Assembly (NCBI GenBank): GCA_029964075.1
Contig: CM057135.1
Span: 31,423,366 to 31,487,365 of the forward strand
Direction: 5' to 3'
Source of the DNA: Patiria pectinifera
Taxonomy: Eukaryota > Echinodermata > Asteroidea > Valvatida > Asterinidae
DNA: 64,000 bases
The translations under genes and the position numbers were made by a program. Under the pieces are notes generated by a model that was not told the DNA's origin, did no database searches, and worked only from the letters and a program-made list of their open reading frames with translations. Of this stretch, positions 23,548 to 36,990 are shown one piece after another; within the stretch, counting starts at the first letter, position 1, and each line of letters opens with the position of its first letter.

Positions 23548-25499
23548 GAACTGAGAGAAATCTAGACTGCTTTTTTTTGCTCACAACACAAAGTAAGGTT
23601 CTGTGTGAAAATAAATTATGTGAGTCACCACAAGCACCTGCATGAGCTCAAAGTACAAACTGAACAAACCTTTGTTACGATAAGGTTAATCCTCCTGTAT
23701 TTGTTTAGTGATCTACTGTGGCTACATTTCAAATTTTGTTCTCAAGATCAAATTGGAAACATTCTGGAATCTGTTCCATCTGTAAGTACACGTAGTCACT
23801 AAGACAAGTGTTTTTTGTGTACAGAAATGAAACAAAAACTTTTGAAATTAGTTTTTGAATTCTTCTTCGAGTCCAGTCGTATCAGAAGGGGAAGCAGCAA
23901 CACTGATCTATGAAGAGATTAAAACTGATAGCATAGATGATCATGCAGAGTAACAACCAAAGATATAGTTGTTACTAGGTTGACTTATGGAATAATAATC
24001 CTGTTACTATTAACTATCAGTCAGATGGGAGACTAGTAACAATGAGTGTACTTTGAACTCAAGATTGTCCCACAACTCACACATGCACTGAATCATCTGC
24101 ATATACATGTGTACAAAGATGCAACATCAAAGGCAATTCTGGGTACACCTTAGGATGTACAACCAACCCATTTTTTAGGGAGGGGAGGGTTCTGTTGGCT
24201 ATCCCATGTGATACACATGGTGGTATCACATGGTGCATAAATAATAAACAAAACTCAATAAAAAATACAACATAAATGAAAGACAGACGGAAAACCCAAT
24301 GTAGCCGGATTGATATTATCTTCATATCACTACCTGAACAATTTAATTACCCCTTCAAAAAGAAGTACATAGTTCTCCTCCTCAGTTTGAATCGGTCAAT
24401 TGATTGGGAAGTTTAACTTTCCTAAAAAGATCAAGAACCAAAGATGGCGGAACAGTTGAAAGAGTAACTTCAATATGAAGTGCAGATATAATTCATGCAT
24501 TCTGATCTGGTTATTTCTTGTGTTTAAATCACCAATGTAACGCATTTGTCACAAGTTAAACAATGAAGTTAAACAAATCTTAGAACAAAAGATGTACCTA
24601 CAGGATATTAAACAAAAAATATCCAATTATCAACCTTTCTCTCAAACTTTATACATTATTTGACACAATGTATAATAAAGCGAGCAAGGTACTATTTCAG
24701 GAAATGTAGAGCACATTATCCCTTTATATTAACACATTTCTCTAAAATAACTAAATATTTTTGTGCTTTGATATATGAGGTTTATTGGCTGAAGTTACAT
24801 TCTCATTACAGAGATTGTTTTCACAAAAGGTGGTAAATCCAGGTAAAATATGTTATCGGAATAAGCGACTAAACAGTACAGAAGCCTGGAGGATTCAATT
24901 AGGCTAAAAGAAAAACACCCTGGGCTGTGTGTAGGAAAATATACTTGTTTTTATATATATTATTATATTTGATATTTTGATTATACTTTTATTCTTAGTC
25001 AATTTACTTGCTCTGATTATAAGTAGATAACCATATTTTGATATTAGATTGGCAAATTTTCTTAAACTTTGTGCTGATGTTTGCTTACAATTTACACTAA
25101 TTGTTAGGATAAACCCCCCACATAAATGCAGTACCCCTAAGCACACAAAACAATGTCAAAGGTGATTGATAAAAACAAAATCAAAATAAAGGTTCAGTGC
25201 AAAAAAGAACACTTCACTACTAAAATATTATGATCAGTGTGATACGTGGATAAAAATATCCTGAAAACATGAGAAAATACAATTTCTCAGAAGGTAATAC
25301 TCGTAAAAAATTGGCATTTAAACACAACATTTAACCAAATCCTTAAAAGCCAAAAAGTTAAAATATAACATGTTATTAATCTTTCATTGAATATTTCACT
25401 TAAAGAATGAATCAGTGACTTTGCATGATATTGCTATACGTTATTTCATTTATTATTACCTACATTAATACCTTGTCCAGGATAATATAATTGATGACA
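23548..25499. other. Intergenic region between the A-T-R and SLC25A15-like genes
   Basis: No exon, RNA gene or bounded transposon recognised. It should hold the A-T-R promoter and 5' untranslated sequence (upper end of that gene) and the 3' untranslated region of the carrier gene. An AATAAA on the minus strand near 25449-25454, ~50 bp past the carrier stop, is a possible poly(A) signal. Confidence 0.5.
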
Positions 25500-28400
25500 T
25501 CACAATGCCCAGTTTGGTCTGTGTAGCATCATCTGCTTTTTACTCCATTCGTAGGTGAAGAACAATGCAGCACAAGCAGGGAATGAACGCAGAACACAGG
25601 GAGCTAGACCAGAATATAGCTTCCTCAAACCTACAGGTGTTATAAAACACAAAGAAAAGTGAAAGCCAAGCATTGTATTTATTTTTACCCTACTCCTCCC
25701 AAATCTGCTAAAAATGCAACAAATTTGACGGAATCAAGAATGTTGTGTATGTCTTGTCATCAAGTACACGTATCACTAATTTGTTACTGGCTGTACTTGT
25801 GTGCCAATTTATATTTCACAGCATAACACCACAAGCAAGCCTCAGATAAAGCAAAACAATTGCTGCTAAGGGCAAAATTATACCATAACATTTTTGTTTG
25901 GCTCTTCTTATTCATTTAATTTCCAAATTAAATAAATGAATGTTTGTTTACCTTCTTTTCGGATGATATCCATGGTAACTGAGAGAAAGCCTGGCATCTT
26001 TTGAGTGAGGGACCTGACTTGTATTCTAGATTTGACCAGATCAATAGGATAAATGGCTGTCCATAAACCTGCACCAGCCATACCACCACATATCATCAGA
26101 CGAAATGGACCTGCAATTAAAAAAAAAAAGAGACACTTACGTGCAACAGGGGGAGGGGGAAAGAGTTAAAATCACAGGTGTGTGGAAAAAAGCACGCCTG
26201 GATTTTTCTAGGAGTGCTTTTGCCGAGTGCCAAAACACTTAACATGTCGCATATCTGACCACAGGGAAAGCTACTCCACTTACTTTAACAACCATGTCCT
26301 TCCGCTTTCATCTAGCTGCACCCTCCCACCGTTCAAATGTACTTAATCTGTGCACTGAAATCACCCATGACGACCACAATTGATTGAATAAAATTTCAAA
26401 AAATAAGCTCCCTTTAAACTATTAAAAGCAATCCACAACTCTTTTGCGAAGTTTTGCAAAGCTTAGACCACGTTTTGTAAAGACCACAGCCGTGTTTTGT
26501 GTGAGCAAGCTGACTGGTCAGTGACAATGAATTGACGTATTCAGCCAATACCGTTTAAGTTTACAAGTCTGCGCTCAGCGTGCAATACTGAGAACCCTAT
26601 AGCCTTGAAGCAAGACGTCCCCTTTTACTGCGGGCAGTCTGCATGTACAGCACTACAGCTAAAGTCTGGTGCCGTTCATTCATAGGTAGTTTATACATGT
26701 GCAGGTGACTGATGAGTGCTCGATGCAGTTTATTTAGTGCATATTTCTCTTTGATACTAAAGCTGCATTGAAACAAGGCTACTGTGCCGTCACCATTGGC
26801 GCACTGGCCGGCAGAAATTGTTACATGCTATCCAGCTGTTTTGCTTGGAGATTCATAAACTACGGTAGGCCTAATGTTTTTTTTTTTTTCTCTTTACCAG
26901 GAGCTAATTATGAAAGTACATTCTTATTGAAATGGGAACCTTCTGAGCGTTGATTTGAGACGATGCTAAGACACTGAGCATAAGAACACTTGACACGCCT
27001 GCAACTGTTTTGCTAGTTTCAAAAGGGGGCGCTATGAAAATGATTTAATATACAATGATGTAGTCTGCACCTACTTAAATCATCCCTGCTTGTTCCTGCA
27101 GGGGTCAGCAGCGTTCTTGATATTTCATAAGCACCGAAGAAAAAGAAATAGCCAGGCATCTCCCGTAACCAGGTACTTGTAAGACCTTGGAAAAGTCCTA
27201 ATACGCCTTCATTTCTGATGATGTTCTTGGTGATTTGCCAAGGTCCTCTAAAAGAAAAACAGGGTGGAAAGAATGAACAGAATGTAATTAGGGCAATTTA
27301 AAAAGTGTGGCAATTGTTGCACTGTTTCCATTCTTTTCTCAAAGGCATTCTCACTGGCTATACTGACAAGAAGTCAAAAGAACTTTTTGCTGTGCTACAA
27401 ACATCAATATATTTAGCACTTAATATAAACTTAAGTTTACACACTCCAATCTATCACATTCTTTGCTATCAGTTCACTATTGATACCATGGAGGTTTTTT
27501 TTGGAGGACTAGAAACAAAAAAAACAAATCATTTTGAAATTAGAACCACAATAATAAGGAAACATATATGAGGAATTTCATTCTACAGTTATGAAAGACA
27601 AAACCAGAAAGTGAAAGTTGGTGTAGCACAGTTGGAGGAGGATGGTAGTTCGATGCAAACAGATCAAGAGGCAACTGAAGTGCTTAATTAGCCATTTCTT
27701 CCAATCTGGTGAGGCACCAGTGTTAAACAGCATGAGTAGCTTGACGATGTTATGTTTACCCGGGAAGATGTCAAGGAACAATTAGACAAACTCAAACCTG
27801 ACGAATGTCCAGGCCCAGATGATATCCACCCAAAGATCTTGAAGGAATGCAGTGACAGCCAAAGTGACATCCATTTTCAAAAAGGGATCCAAAACAAAAG
27901 CCGGAACTACAGACAGTGAGTCTTACATGCATATCATGCAAGATAATGGAAACACTCATTAAAGACAGGTTGCAACAACACGTTGATGAACATGGAACAT
28001 TTTCTGACAATCAACATGGCTTCACAAAGGAGAAGTCCTGCCTAACTAATTTATTGGAGACACTGGAGGAAGTCACAAAGAGTCTGGGTCAAGGAGAAGG
28101 AGTGGATAAATGTAGATTATGCCTTTGATTAGAAGCCTTTGATTCCGTACCACACAGGAGACTGTTAAACAAGCTGAAAGTATGTGGATGCACAGCAAAT
28201 AAAGGTTATTCACTGGATACAGGAATTCCTTATGGGGAGAACACAAGCAGTCACTGTGAGAAATGCAACTTCATCCCACATTTGTCCCAAGCAGACGTGA
28301 TGTCCCCAGGCATCGGTATAAGGGCCTCTGCTCATCATCTTGCACATAAATGACTTACCAGACCTGGTCAACTTTAACATCCAGATGTTTTCAGATGATA

Positions 28401-31400
28401 CCAAAAAATATCACAGCAGCAGACAAACCAGAAGATGCATCAAGACTTTAAAAGGGCATTGATGAGCTACAATAATGGTCTATGAAGTGGCTCTCCATCC
28501 AAGCTTGGAATTCTTGCATGAAGAAAGATATCACAACACTTGAAAAACAACAAAGACGAGCAACCAAACTAGTTCCAGGACTTTGACATCTCTCTTACCA
28601 AGATAGACTTCAGGAGCTTTACAGCGTTAAACAGTGAAGACTACGAGGAAACCTCAAGGAAACAAAATACTGAATGGTTTTGAAAGGGTATACCAGACTA
28701 GGCTCTTCACGTTAGCAACAACTGACACAAGAGGACACAGTAAGAAGCTCTTCAAGGCCAGATATCTAAGATGCAGACAAGATTTCTTTACGCAGAGATT
28801 AGTTAACACCTGGAATATGCTCTTCCACAATATATCATAGAAGCAAAGACTGTAAACTCCTTCAAAACAGAAATTGACAGACATTGGCAAGATACAGGTT
28901 TTTTAAAGGCCGGCGCCTAATTAATTCGTATCAAACTGTAAGTGCAACAAGGTCGTAACTCGATTCTACAACAAAGTCGTATTTCGCGCGAATATGCTCC
29001 GTGCAACAAGGTCGTATCTTACGTATCACGATGTCCACTGACTTGTGTGTACATTCGGGTTATTTTAAGCGAGATACCACCTTTTGACGTTCATGTACAT
29101 GACGTCACACACCATTTTAGGAGATACAACCTTGTTGCACGGACATGACGAAGTGTAAGTGTGGATCAAAGTTTGATTATGACTTACATTCTCTGGGCAT
29201 GTTTCTTGGAAGTTGCCATAACTTCAGTCATAGCTTGCAGACGACATTTAACAAGCTCTGTTGGGCAAAGAACTAATGACGAAAAGAATCCAGCCACAAA
29301 CCCTGACGAAGCATTCTGAAAGGCTGTTAAATTCTCTATCTTGTCTGTTCCAGACACGCGACATACAAACTTCTGACAAAGTCCATAAGATAAGAATAAA
29401 ACAGAAGTTTCTCCGACGTTGGCAGCCATTGCAGGCAGAGTGCCACGGAACAACCCTGGTATACCCTCATTCCTGAAGATCTGTGCACAACATCTGAGAG
29501 CACTGGGATACAGATCAGGGTATGTCTGTAGCTTGACCTTGACTGTATCAAACGGTTGGCCAACTAAGACACAAGCTACACCACCTGTAAGCATACAGGA
29601 AAAACCATAAACAAAAAGGAAATTAATGACTTATTTACATACAATTTGTGTAAGTTGTGTTTGAGCGAAAACACTTCCTTTACTAAGACTGAATCTTTCA
29701 TTTCACCTCTTGATGTGAACAAAATAATGAGAAACATTGTTTACTTAATTTAGATTTATGAAGGGGGGTGTAACAATTCACAAAAAGCATTATTAGACGT
29801 TTTTCGTTTCCTAAAATTATACTTAAGTTATTTATTATTTTTTTAATAGCATTTTTACTATCTTACTAGCCCGACTGCATCTGGCCTTACAATACTATCG
29901 CAAGCTCTGTAGTACGGCCAAACGCCCAATGCTCCCCTAAAGGCTGAACTCTGATGTAGCGATTTTGCTACCGATTTTGATCGAGATTATCTTCTCATCC
30001 AGGACAAAAATTTCCAAAGTTAAGGTTCCTGGTCATAGAGGAACTCATACCTTTTTGAAAAAACGTTCTTTAATCTTCATCCATCTGGCCAAAAGACGAC
30101 TTTCAGTCATCATCTCCCAAGAATATCATCCCGAAAATGTTCCTCCGTGCGATTTCAAAATTGGTGGCCGCTTTGTAATATATGCATTATGCGGGCAAGA
30201 TTATGAATATGCATTCAGTTCATGACGTTTGTCAGGCACGCGGGGCGGCTGGCCATACAAACACGAGGTCATGAACTGAACAATGCATATTTATAATCTT
30301 TCTCAAACGCGCCTCGTATAATGCATACATTACAACGCGGCCACCATTTTGAAATCGCATGGAGGAACATTTTCGGGATGATATTCGTGGGCGATGATGA
30401 CTGAAAGTCGTCTTTTGGCCAGATGGATGAAGACTTTGAGATAAAAAAACGTTTTTTCAAAAAGGTATGAGTTCCTCTACAACTAGGAACCTTAACTTTG
30501 GAAATTTTTGTCCTGGATGAGAAGATAATCTCGATCAAAATCGGTAGCAAAATCGCTACATCGGAATTCAGTGTTTAGGGTAGCCCCACTAGTGTGGCCG
30601 TCGGTATGCTGCGCTGAACCTCTGGCCACACACTGTGGTACCGCGGGCTACTGAGGACGAAGTTTTCATAAAATCTGCAGTCTGTTTCTTACATTCTCAG
30701 TTTCTTACTTTCTTATGGTTGTATTCTATGATGTCTCGCCTATCACTTCTGGGATGCTTAGGTCTAATGATGTTCCATTTTTCGAGATATTCTTCAATCT
30801 TTCTGGAGCCCATATCAATATGCACTCGTGAAATGTTTAGTGGTGATGGCAGCCATTTTGAATGTGACAAGAGATGACCTCAAGCCGTGACGTCGCGTTT
30901 ATGCAAATTGCTTGTCGAGCGCGAGGGCACGAGTTGCATATGCGACGGCTGTTTCCTGTACCATGCATTTATCGTCAGGGGGCCACGTGCACTGATCTCA
31001 ATTTATTGTCAGGGGGCCACGTGCACTGATCTCAATTCAGAATCTACGGCACAGGAAACAGCCGTCGCATTTGCAACTCGCGCCCTCGCGCGCTCGACAA
31101 GCAATTTGCATAAACGCGACATCACGGCTTGAGGTCATCTCTTGTCACATTCAAAATGGCTGCCATCACCACCAGACGTTTCACGAGTGCATATTGATAT
31201 GGGCTCCAGAAAGATTGAAGAATATCTCGAAAAATGGAACATCATTAGACCTAAGCATCCCAGAAGTGATAGGTGAGACATCATAGAATACAACCATAAG
31301 AAAGTAAGAAACTGAGAATGTAAGAAACGGACCGCAGATTTTAGGAAAACTTCGTCCTCAGTAGCCCGCAGTACCATGGTGTGTGGCCAGAGGTTCAGCG

Positions 31401-31667
31401 CAGCATACCGATGGCCACACTAGTGGGGCTATGTTTAGGGGAGCATTGGGCGTCTGGCCGTACACAGAGCTTGCGATAGTACTGTATGGCCTGATGCAGT
31501 CGGGCTACTATCTTACCTAAAGCACCTGCAGTAAAATCTGCAGCAGCCTGGTAGCTTGCTGCAAGGTTACTACTAGAGGTAACAGGTCGAAGGTCACTGC
31601 TGGCCACTGGCTTCAGGTCATCTTGTAGCACTTGTTCACGTTGTACGCTGGTCATGCTGGTCTCCAT
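25500..31667 (-). CDS. SLC25A15: Mitochondrial ornithine carrier, SLC25A15/ORNT1-like
   Basis: Exons 31517-31667, 29188-29584, 27075-27247, 25952-26110, 25500-25630; 1011 nt, 336 aa, in frame throughout. Mitochondrial carrier of the inner membrane. The vertebrate ORNT1 group exchanges ornithine and citrulline for the urea cycle and ornithine use; the exact substrates here are inferred from family. The three carrier repeats each show the PX[DE]XX[KR] signature: PFDTVK (61-66), PTELVK and PIDLVK. Segments GGVACVLVGQPFDTVKVK, VLCPTELVKCRLQ and REMPGYFFFFGAYE closely match the human ORNT1 sequence as I remember it. It is about 35 residues longer than human ORNT1 (301 aa) because of a Ser-rich, polar N-terminus. 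Intron 1 holds nested foldback elements starting at the exon 1 donor; intron 2 holds a decayed LINE. The gene lies head-to-head with the ETS factor. Confidence 0.95.
27577..28910 (+). mobile_element. Decayed CR1-like LINE in SLC25A15 intron 2
   Basis: Pieces of a reverse transcriptase can be read in order across shifting frames: LKPDECPGPDDIHPKIL, then ISCKIMETLIKDRLQQH and DNQHGFTKEKSCLTNLL, then the FDSVPHRRLLNKL block and the C-terminal ILNGFERVYQTRLFTLAT and RLVNTWNML. The order and motifs are those of CR1-type ORF2. Several frameshifts, stops and an internal deletion mark an old, inactive copy, antisense to the host gene. Confidence 0.85.
29011..29142. repeat. Short inverted repeat, 21-bp arms
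   Basis: CCGTGCAACAAGGTCGTATC at 29011 is matched in reverse complement by GATACAACCTTGTTGCACGG near 29123, with ~90 bp between. A further direct copy of GTGCAACAAGGTCGTA lies at ~28941. It lies ~45 bp from the SLC25A15 exon 2 donor. Probably a small MITE or its remains; no target duplication identified. Confidence 0.6.
29867..31507. mobile_element. Foldback element family A, interrupted by element B, with target duplication at a splice donor
   Basis: Both ends read TAGCCCGACTGCATC in inverted orientation, and the arms (~365 bp) pair almost fully, including GATTTTGATCGAGATTATC and its complement. Flanks carry a perfect 9-bp duplication CTATCTTAC (29858-29866 and 31508-31516). The right duplication is, on the minus strand, GTAAGATAG: the first nine intron bases after SLC25A15 exon 1. 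About 781 bp without the nested insertion; no transposase. The 9-bp duplication fits Mutator-like or Merlin-like elements, but the family is unassigned. Confidence 0.92.
30581..31431. mobile_element. Foldback element family B nested in element A
   Basis: 851 bp with inverted ends TAGCCCCACTAGTGTGGCC and GGCCACACTAGTGGGGCTA and arms of ~400 bp that pair across a short centre near 31000 (ATTTATCGTCAGGGGGCCAC is tandemly repeated there). A perfect 9-bp duplication TGTTTAGGG flanks it (30572-30580, 31432-31440). It sits in the right arm of element A, so it is younger than A. Non-coding. Confidence 0.93.
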
Positions 31668-33015
31668 ATTTCTATCCCTTTTTTGGAATTTGTGTAGATA
31701 CTTGCACTCTACAAATCAATCAGATATTATAATCATGATAATTTATATCTATGTCCTACAAAGATCCCTGGTTCGAATGGCACGTTGTCGTTGCTCATTT
31801 TCATTGACTATTTTTCTTCTCTGACTGAGTTTATCGTTGAGATAAAAGTATTCCTTACTTTTAGGACCCCGTTCCTATATAGGGAGGGAAAGACTCACCA
31901 AAACAGTTGACTAAATGACACTCAAAATTGACATTCTGATACTTCTTGGCACATCTGAACAATTGGCAATGACACCTTCTTGCAGTCACTTTGGTACTGG
32001 ACAGACATCTGCAAAAGTCAGTTTTGAACAGAACTCGTAACAAATAGAGGTGTCCTAAAAGTAAGGATTACCGAGATAATTTTAATTTAAGGGAAGAAGA
32101 GAACGAGAACCTAAGTCATATAAGTGTCTTGCAGTGATTCAAAGAAAAAACATTAATTATCATAAGTGGTACAACTGGAGTTGTGACACTGGCGCTACTG
32201 CATTACCCATTAGACTTTACAAAATTACACTTTTCGGACCTGTCAATGACATAGCCTTCAACAATGACCACGCGTGGTGACTGGATAAGAGTACATGAAG
32301 CACTGGCCCTTAACATACTTATTTAAAGACTTACAGTTTCAACTCATACATGTAAGACAGCAATCCACCAATTTTAATAGAATCTGCAGACCAACATGAT
32401 CCTGTAAACAGGTAAAAACTCATGAAACTGGTGTCTGAAGTGAAAAAGTTGTATTGAATGTCGCCCTCAAGCGACTAGATCAAGCTAGGTGGGTAGGTGG
32501 GGCCCAAGGACAAAATTGCGGGGGGAGACGGAGGGGGGGGGGGGGTACTGTACTTTAATTACCGGTAAATGAAAAATAAAGCAAATCCTGATGAAATTCA
32601 ATTTTGGAATTAAATCCCGAGAAAATTACGATTCGATTGGGATTTTTCTTAAACTGTTACATGACTCGCGTACGGAAAGAACGTTCCTTTTGATAAAATA
32701 CTAATGCTCTGGTTTTTAATTGATATCAATACAATAAAAGGTGAAATGAATATAAAGAAAACAAAAAACTAAAGATAACCTATATTTTAATTGAATACTT
32801 TAACATACTTATACTTTAGTGATCGTCTGAGTTTATTCAAATTGATTGTGAATCAAAACTGTGTGAAACTTACGGACAGGAACTGTCTCAAATGTAGAAA
32901 AGAAAAAGACTTACTGACTTGCAAAGCGTTTCACTTTTTCAAAGGAATTCAAGTAAATGCTGTTCAAAATAAATGAGATTAAAAAAAAAAATAAGAAATG
33001 AGACCAAAAATAATG
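31668..33015. other. Upstream region of the SLC25A15-like gene
   Basis: Probably contains the promoter and untranslated first exon of the carrier gene. I could not place a transcription start. A G13 run lies at 32533-32545. No coding exon recognised. Confidence 0.4.
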
Positions 33016-33087
33016 AGGTCCCACCGAGATTTGAACTCGGATCGCGAGATTCAGAGTCTCGAGTGCTAACCGTTACACCATGGGGCC
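33016..33087 (-). tRNA. tRNA-Gln (anticodon CUG)
   Basis: 72 nt on the minus strand, opening GGCCCCATGG and closing TGGGACC plus discriminator U. The anticodon stem CGAGA/TCTCG encloses CTCTGAA, giving anticodon CUG (reads CAG, Gln). The A box (TGGTGTAACGGTTAGC) and B box (AGTTCAAATCT) are intact, and a T5 Pol III terminator follows (AAAAA on plus at 33006-33010). It closely resembles vertebrate tRNA-Gln as recalled, including the C-A mismatch in the acceptor stem. No intron. It lies between two divergent protein genes. Confidence 0.97.
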
Positions 33088-36000
33088 GAGACAACAATGT
33101 GAGAAATATTTACAAATATAAAACATTATTACAAAATACCGTCCCAATTATGCACTTTTTTTAACAAGAATAAAATATTTTAGAGCAAACGGTATTTCAG
33201 ATTCTTTTATAATTCGATAATCATAACTGATTTCAAGCACAAAATACTTCCTTCACCAGAGTTCTGGTTACAGTCTAAACTATGAATTTCCATATATGGA
33301 AACGACCCGTGGAAGAAAGAGCCAATCATGTTCTTGCGATGACAAAGGAAATTTGCATATGTAATGGCCTACCATAAACATTGAACAGGTAGGCGAGGCA
33401 TTTAACTCGTCAGTTCGTCAGAACCAGACATGTCATGCATAACATGAGTGTGTATCATTGTGACGTACTCGAGATAGGCGGTACTTGGGGCACACCAAAT
33501 CTGTACTAGGGTGTTGTGACTCCGTGACTTGGTGGTTAGTGCAAATGGTGCAAACGAAACCAAAATGCCCCGCTGTGGAATGCTGAATTGAAGACGTAAA
33601 ATGTCCCATTCTTCGTGCTGTTTGGCTTGGATTAGAATCGTCATCTGGCAGAGAGTTTAGTCAAATCGGGTAAGCAGAGAATCACCGTTTAGCAAGGCTT
33701 TCTTTCCACAGGATACGGACATGATGGAAGTTTAAGTTTGGAAAAAAAGTTTGCAATGCTGACAACATTACCAGTGAATGGGTGTGTCATGAAACTCATG
33801 ACATTGTTGTCGAGCTGATAACATCAGAAGAATATACTCCGCACAGTTTCCCATTCTGTCCCGTTTCGGGATCATGATGATTGACACAAAAATAAAGTTT
33901 GGGGGAAGTTGCAGATATATTGTCATTCACTGGCAAAGTTGTATGCACATTTGAATTGTGTTTCTTAATTAAGGATGTTTATCCCCAAAGCATCATATTT
34001 TCTTTGCATTCATTAATTGATATTTATATTGTTATTTTAATAATTGTCCCAACTGCATCAGTGCATGGCATCCCAAATTTTAGTTTTTCCAAATGTTTCC
34101 AGTGAAATAATTATGTTTCTTACCTTAAAATATGTTTAGAACCAAACCTTTCTTATCACTTCCAGAATTTGAATACGTTTAATTCCCACATTTGCATGTA
34201 CGTAAAACATAGCAAACATGGCAAACCCTCAGCTTCACTCATAAAAAAACCCATAATTTGATTTTATAAACAGAATGTTGGTTTTTTAATTACCATACAC
34301 ATGTCTTACACACGGTTTGCTTGTGATGGTTTAGATTAATTCATTTCGCATGCTAGGGTTCAGCTAATGAAAATTATTTAGCCATTCATATTGTAAGTAG
34401 TGTTGGGAGAAATCAGAGATTTCAAAATTTAGTTATTTTACTAATGTTTTTTTTCAAACCGAATAACAGTTACAGTGAGTTACTTGATTTCACTGGAAGT
34501 TCCCATTCAGCTCACAGTCATGTCAACAAAAGTGACAAGTGAGGTGCCAAGTCAGTGCAATGCCCTCCAGGATGATTGGGTATTGTTTTCAGGATTCAAT
34601 GACCACTGCGGGGCCTTTCCAAACACACTGCGGAGCTGTAAATGGGTGTGAACTCTCCGATCAGTTGAATGTTCAGGTTATTCATGAACCAAGAAGACCA
34701 CTAGTTATTGAAAGCAGTTCCAATCAGAGACCATTGAGCAAATTTAGGGGAAGTTTCAGTAATTTTCTTTGTGTCACAGGAGGCAACATTTTTGAACGCT
34801 GGATTTGATACCCGTTTTCCAAAATTCAAACCGAATAGTGAAATTCAAACTGCATTTTAAAAATCCCGGTTTTAATCCCACTAATATTAATATTAGTCAG
34901 CGCATAGTTTTTTCTATTGCATGCTTTGCATGATAAACGTTAAGTAGGGTACCACATGTGTTTAGTAGAAGCAAGCTGCCATCATCACCATGCATCATAC
35001 AGGATGACTCATAGACTGACACTGTCATGTAGTTTCTCAAGATGAGGTCATGCCAGTTGGACTGTTCCACTGAGATGCGTTCTACTGAGCTAGCTATAAA
35101 AGGAAACTCCCACAAAATGCTATACACAAAAGCAGTTCAGCAGATCTAGTGATGAGTAAACTCTTGTTTTTCAAAGATTAGTAAGTTAGTTTCTCAGTGG
35201 ATTTTGATTAAATCATTGATATGAACTTGATGCTAGTATTGCACAAATGTGTCTTGGATTGAATAGATCTGTTGCCACATGGACTGTTAAGTTGTACGCA
35301 TATTGAATCTGGTAAGTGTAACGTCACATGTGAATGTTGTATCTGAGGTGAATGTTGGAAATTATTTTGAAAAATATAATACTTATTTGGCAATAGATAA
35401 AAAGATAATGTTGATCAAGCAATTGTATGAGCTTTTGCTTTGAATAATTGATCTTAAGGTTATGTAATAATAGATTGCAAGAGATTTTGAATTACATTGT
35501 GTGATTTTGTAGCCTTGCTGCAACTACTAATGTAACAAAAGCATTCGTGGGATATACTGTGGTTGAATATGGGAACTTACTAAGGAAGGAACACAGTTCA
35601 AAGGTCAAGTTATTGTACAAACCCAACAATGGTTAATGTTTATGCATGCACCAGACAGTGCCACAGGAACTGTGCTATATATATATATAGCTGTTGACAT
35701 TTCTCGGAATATGCCTCTGGTAATGGTATACTCCGCACACTTCATGATTATATTACCTGTATACAATGTAACTATTACATTGTAACTTGCATTCAGTTAC
35801 TGAAGCATGGACTTTGCTTTTGCTTAATAAGTTGTTCATTCAGGGTTAATTTTTGAATAAAACAATCTATAAAAAAGTAGATTTGAAATTGTGCATGTGT
35901 AGTCGTTTACATATTTAGGCATAACATGTTATGCAGTTGACTAAATGCGTTGTAATTTTGTAAATGTTTTAATGCTGGGATACTTTAATCTGCTTGTGGA

Positions 36001-36915
36001 AAAACTAAACTTGGTATATAGCCCTGTGAGTTATCGTCAATTGATGGCAAGGGTGGATTGGGGAGGGGGGGGGGGGTGCTGAGGCTGTGCCAGGGGCCGA
36101 AGGGCTCTCTCAAGTGAAAAAATGGCCTTACATGTATAAGAGAGCAAGGAATTGACAAAATTTCAGTCACTGCTGGATGAATTGCACAATATTGAAAAGT
36201 TTACTCAGAAACCAGTACAGGATATTTTCTACATTTTTGTAAATTGTTGTAAGAATTCTGTAAAGTTACATTGGTGAAGTCAGTTAACCTTCAAGTTCAT
36301 CAATGAAGGAATGCATTTTGCTGTATCTGTGTCTATGCAGAATCCCCATAGGCCTTGGAGAACCCCAATTATATTCAGTGCCCTTCAATTGTAATTAAAA
36401 TAGAATTCTGTGTAATGTGGATTGTGATAGGAATGCTTATTGTTACCCCAAGGACACATGATTCCTTAATCTCACCAGTGCTTTGGTTCACTGCACATGA
36501 TTTTTGATGAGAATTGCCTTCATTTTGAGACATTTGTTTCAAGAAGATATAGTTATGAATGTCATGTGGAGGGATGTGTATATCGAAAATAAAGTTTAAA
36601 CCATGGTCAAATGTGAAAATGAGTGCAAACATTGGTTTTGGATCTTATTTAGGAAAATTGTCATGAAGTCACAAAAAATCTCCACAGCTCATTCAAAACT
36701 TACTGGAAGGAAACCATTTGTTGCTAGTCATGAATGCTGTGTTATTTTTACTAAATCAGCCATGACACTCTGTAAAAATTTAGTTTCATGTTTCAGTTTT
36801 GGAATTCAATGGTAATTTGTAATATAAATCTGAAGAAATGAATAAAGCAGTAAATTTTCCACTAATAATTACCTATGGGGAAGTAAGTAAATTAATTATT
36901 TGTCTATTTTGGCAG
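33088..36915. other. Intergenic region upstream of the ETS-factor gene
   Basis: No coding exon found. The splice acceptor at 36911-36915 (TTTTGGCAG) implies at least one upstream untranslated exon of the ETS gene in or beyond this region. A G12 run occurs at 36065-36076 and a TATATATATATA tract near 35680. Confidence 0.45.
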
Positions 36916-36990
36916 GTTGTTTCGTCTGAACACAGCTCCTATGCATACAAATAATTTGGTGCTTCAGATGACCAGCAGGTGATATGTGTG

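Noticed and set aside
29965-30550. Paired open frames of ~90 codons in opposite directions
   Set aside because: They are the two arms of foldback element A, so the peptides mirror each other. No known protein.
30635-31377. Paired ~80-codon open frames in opposite directions
   Set aside because: They are the two arms of foldback element B, not genes.
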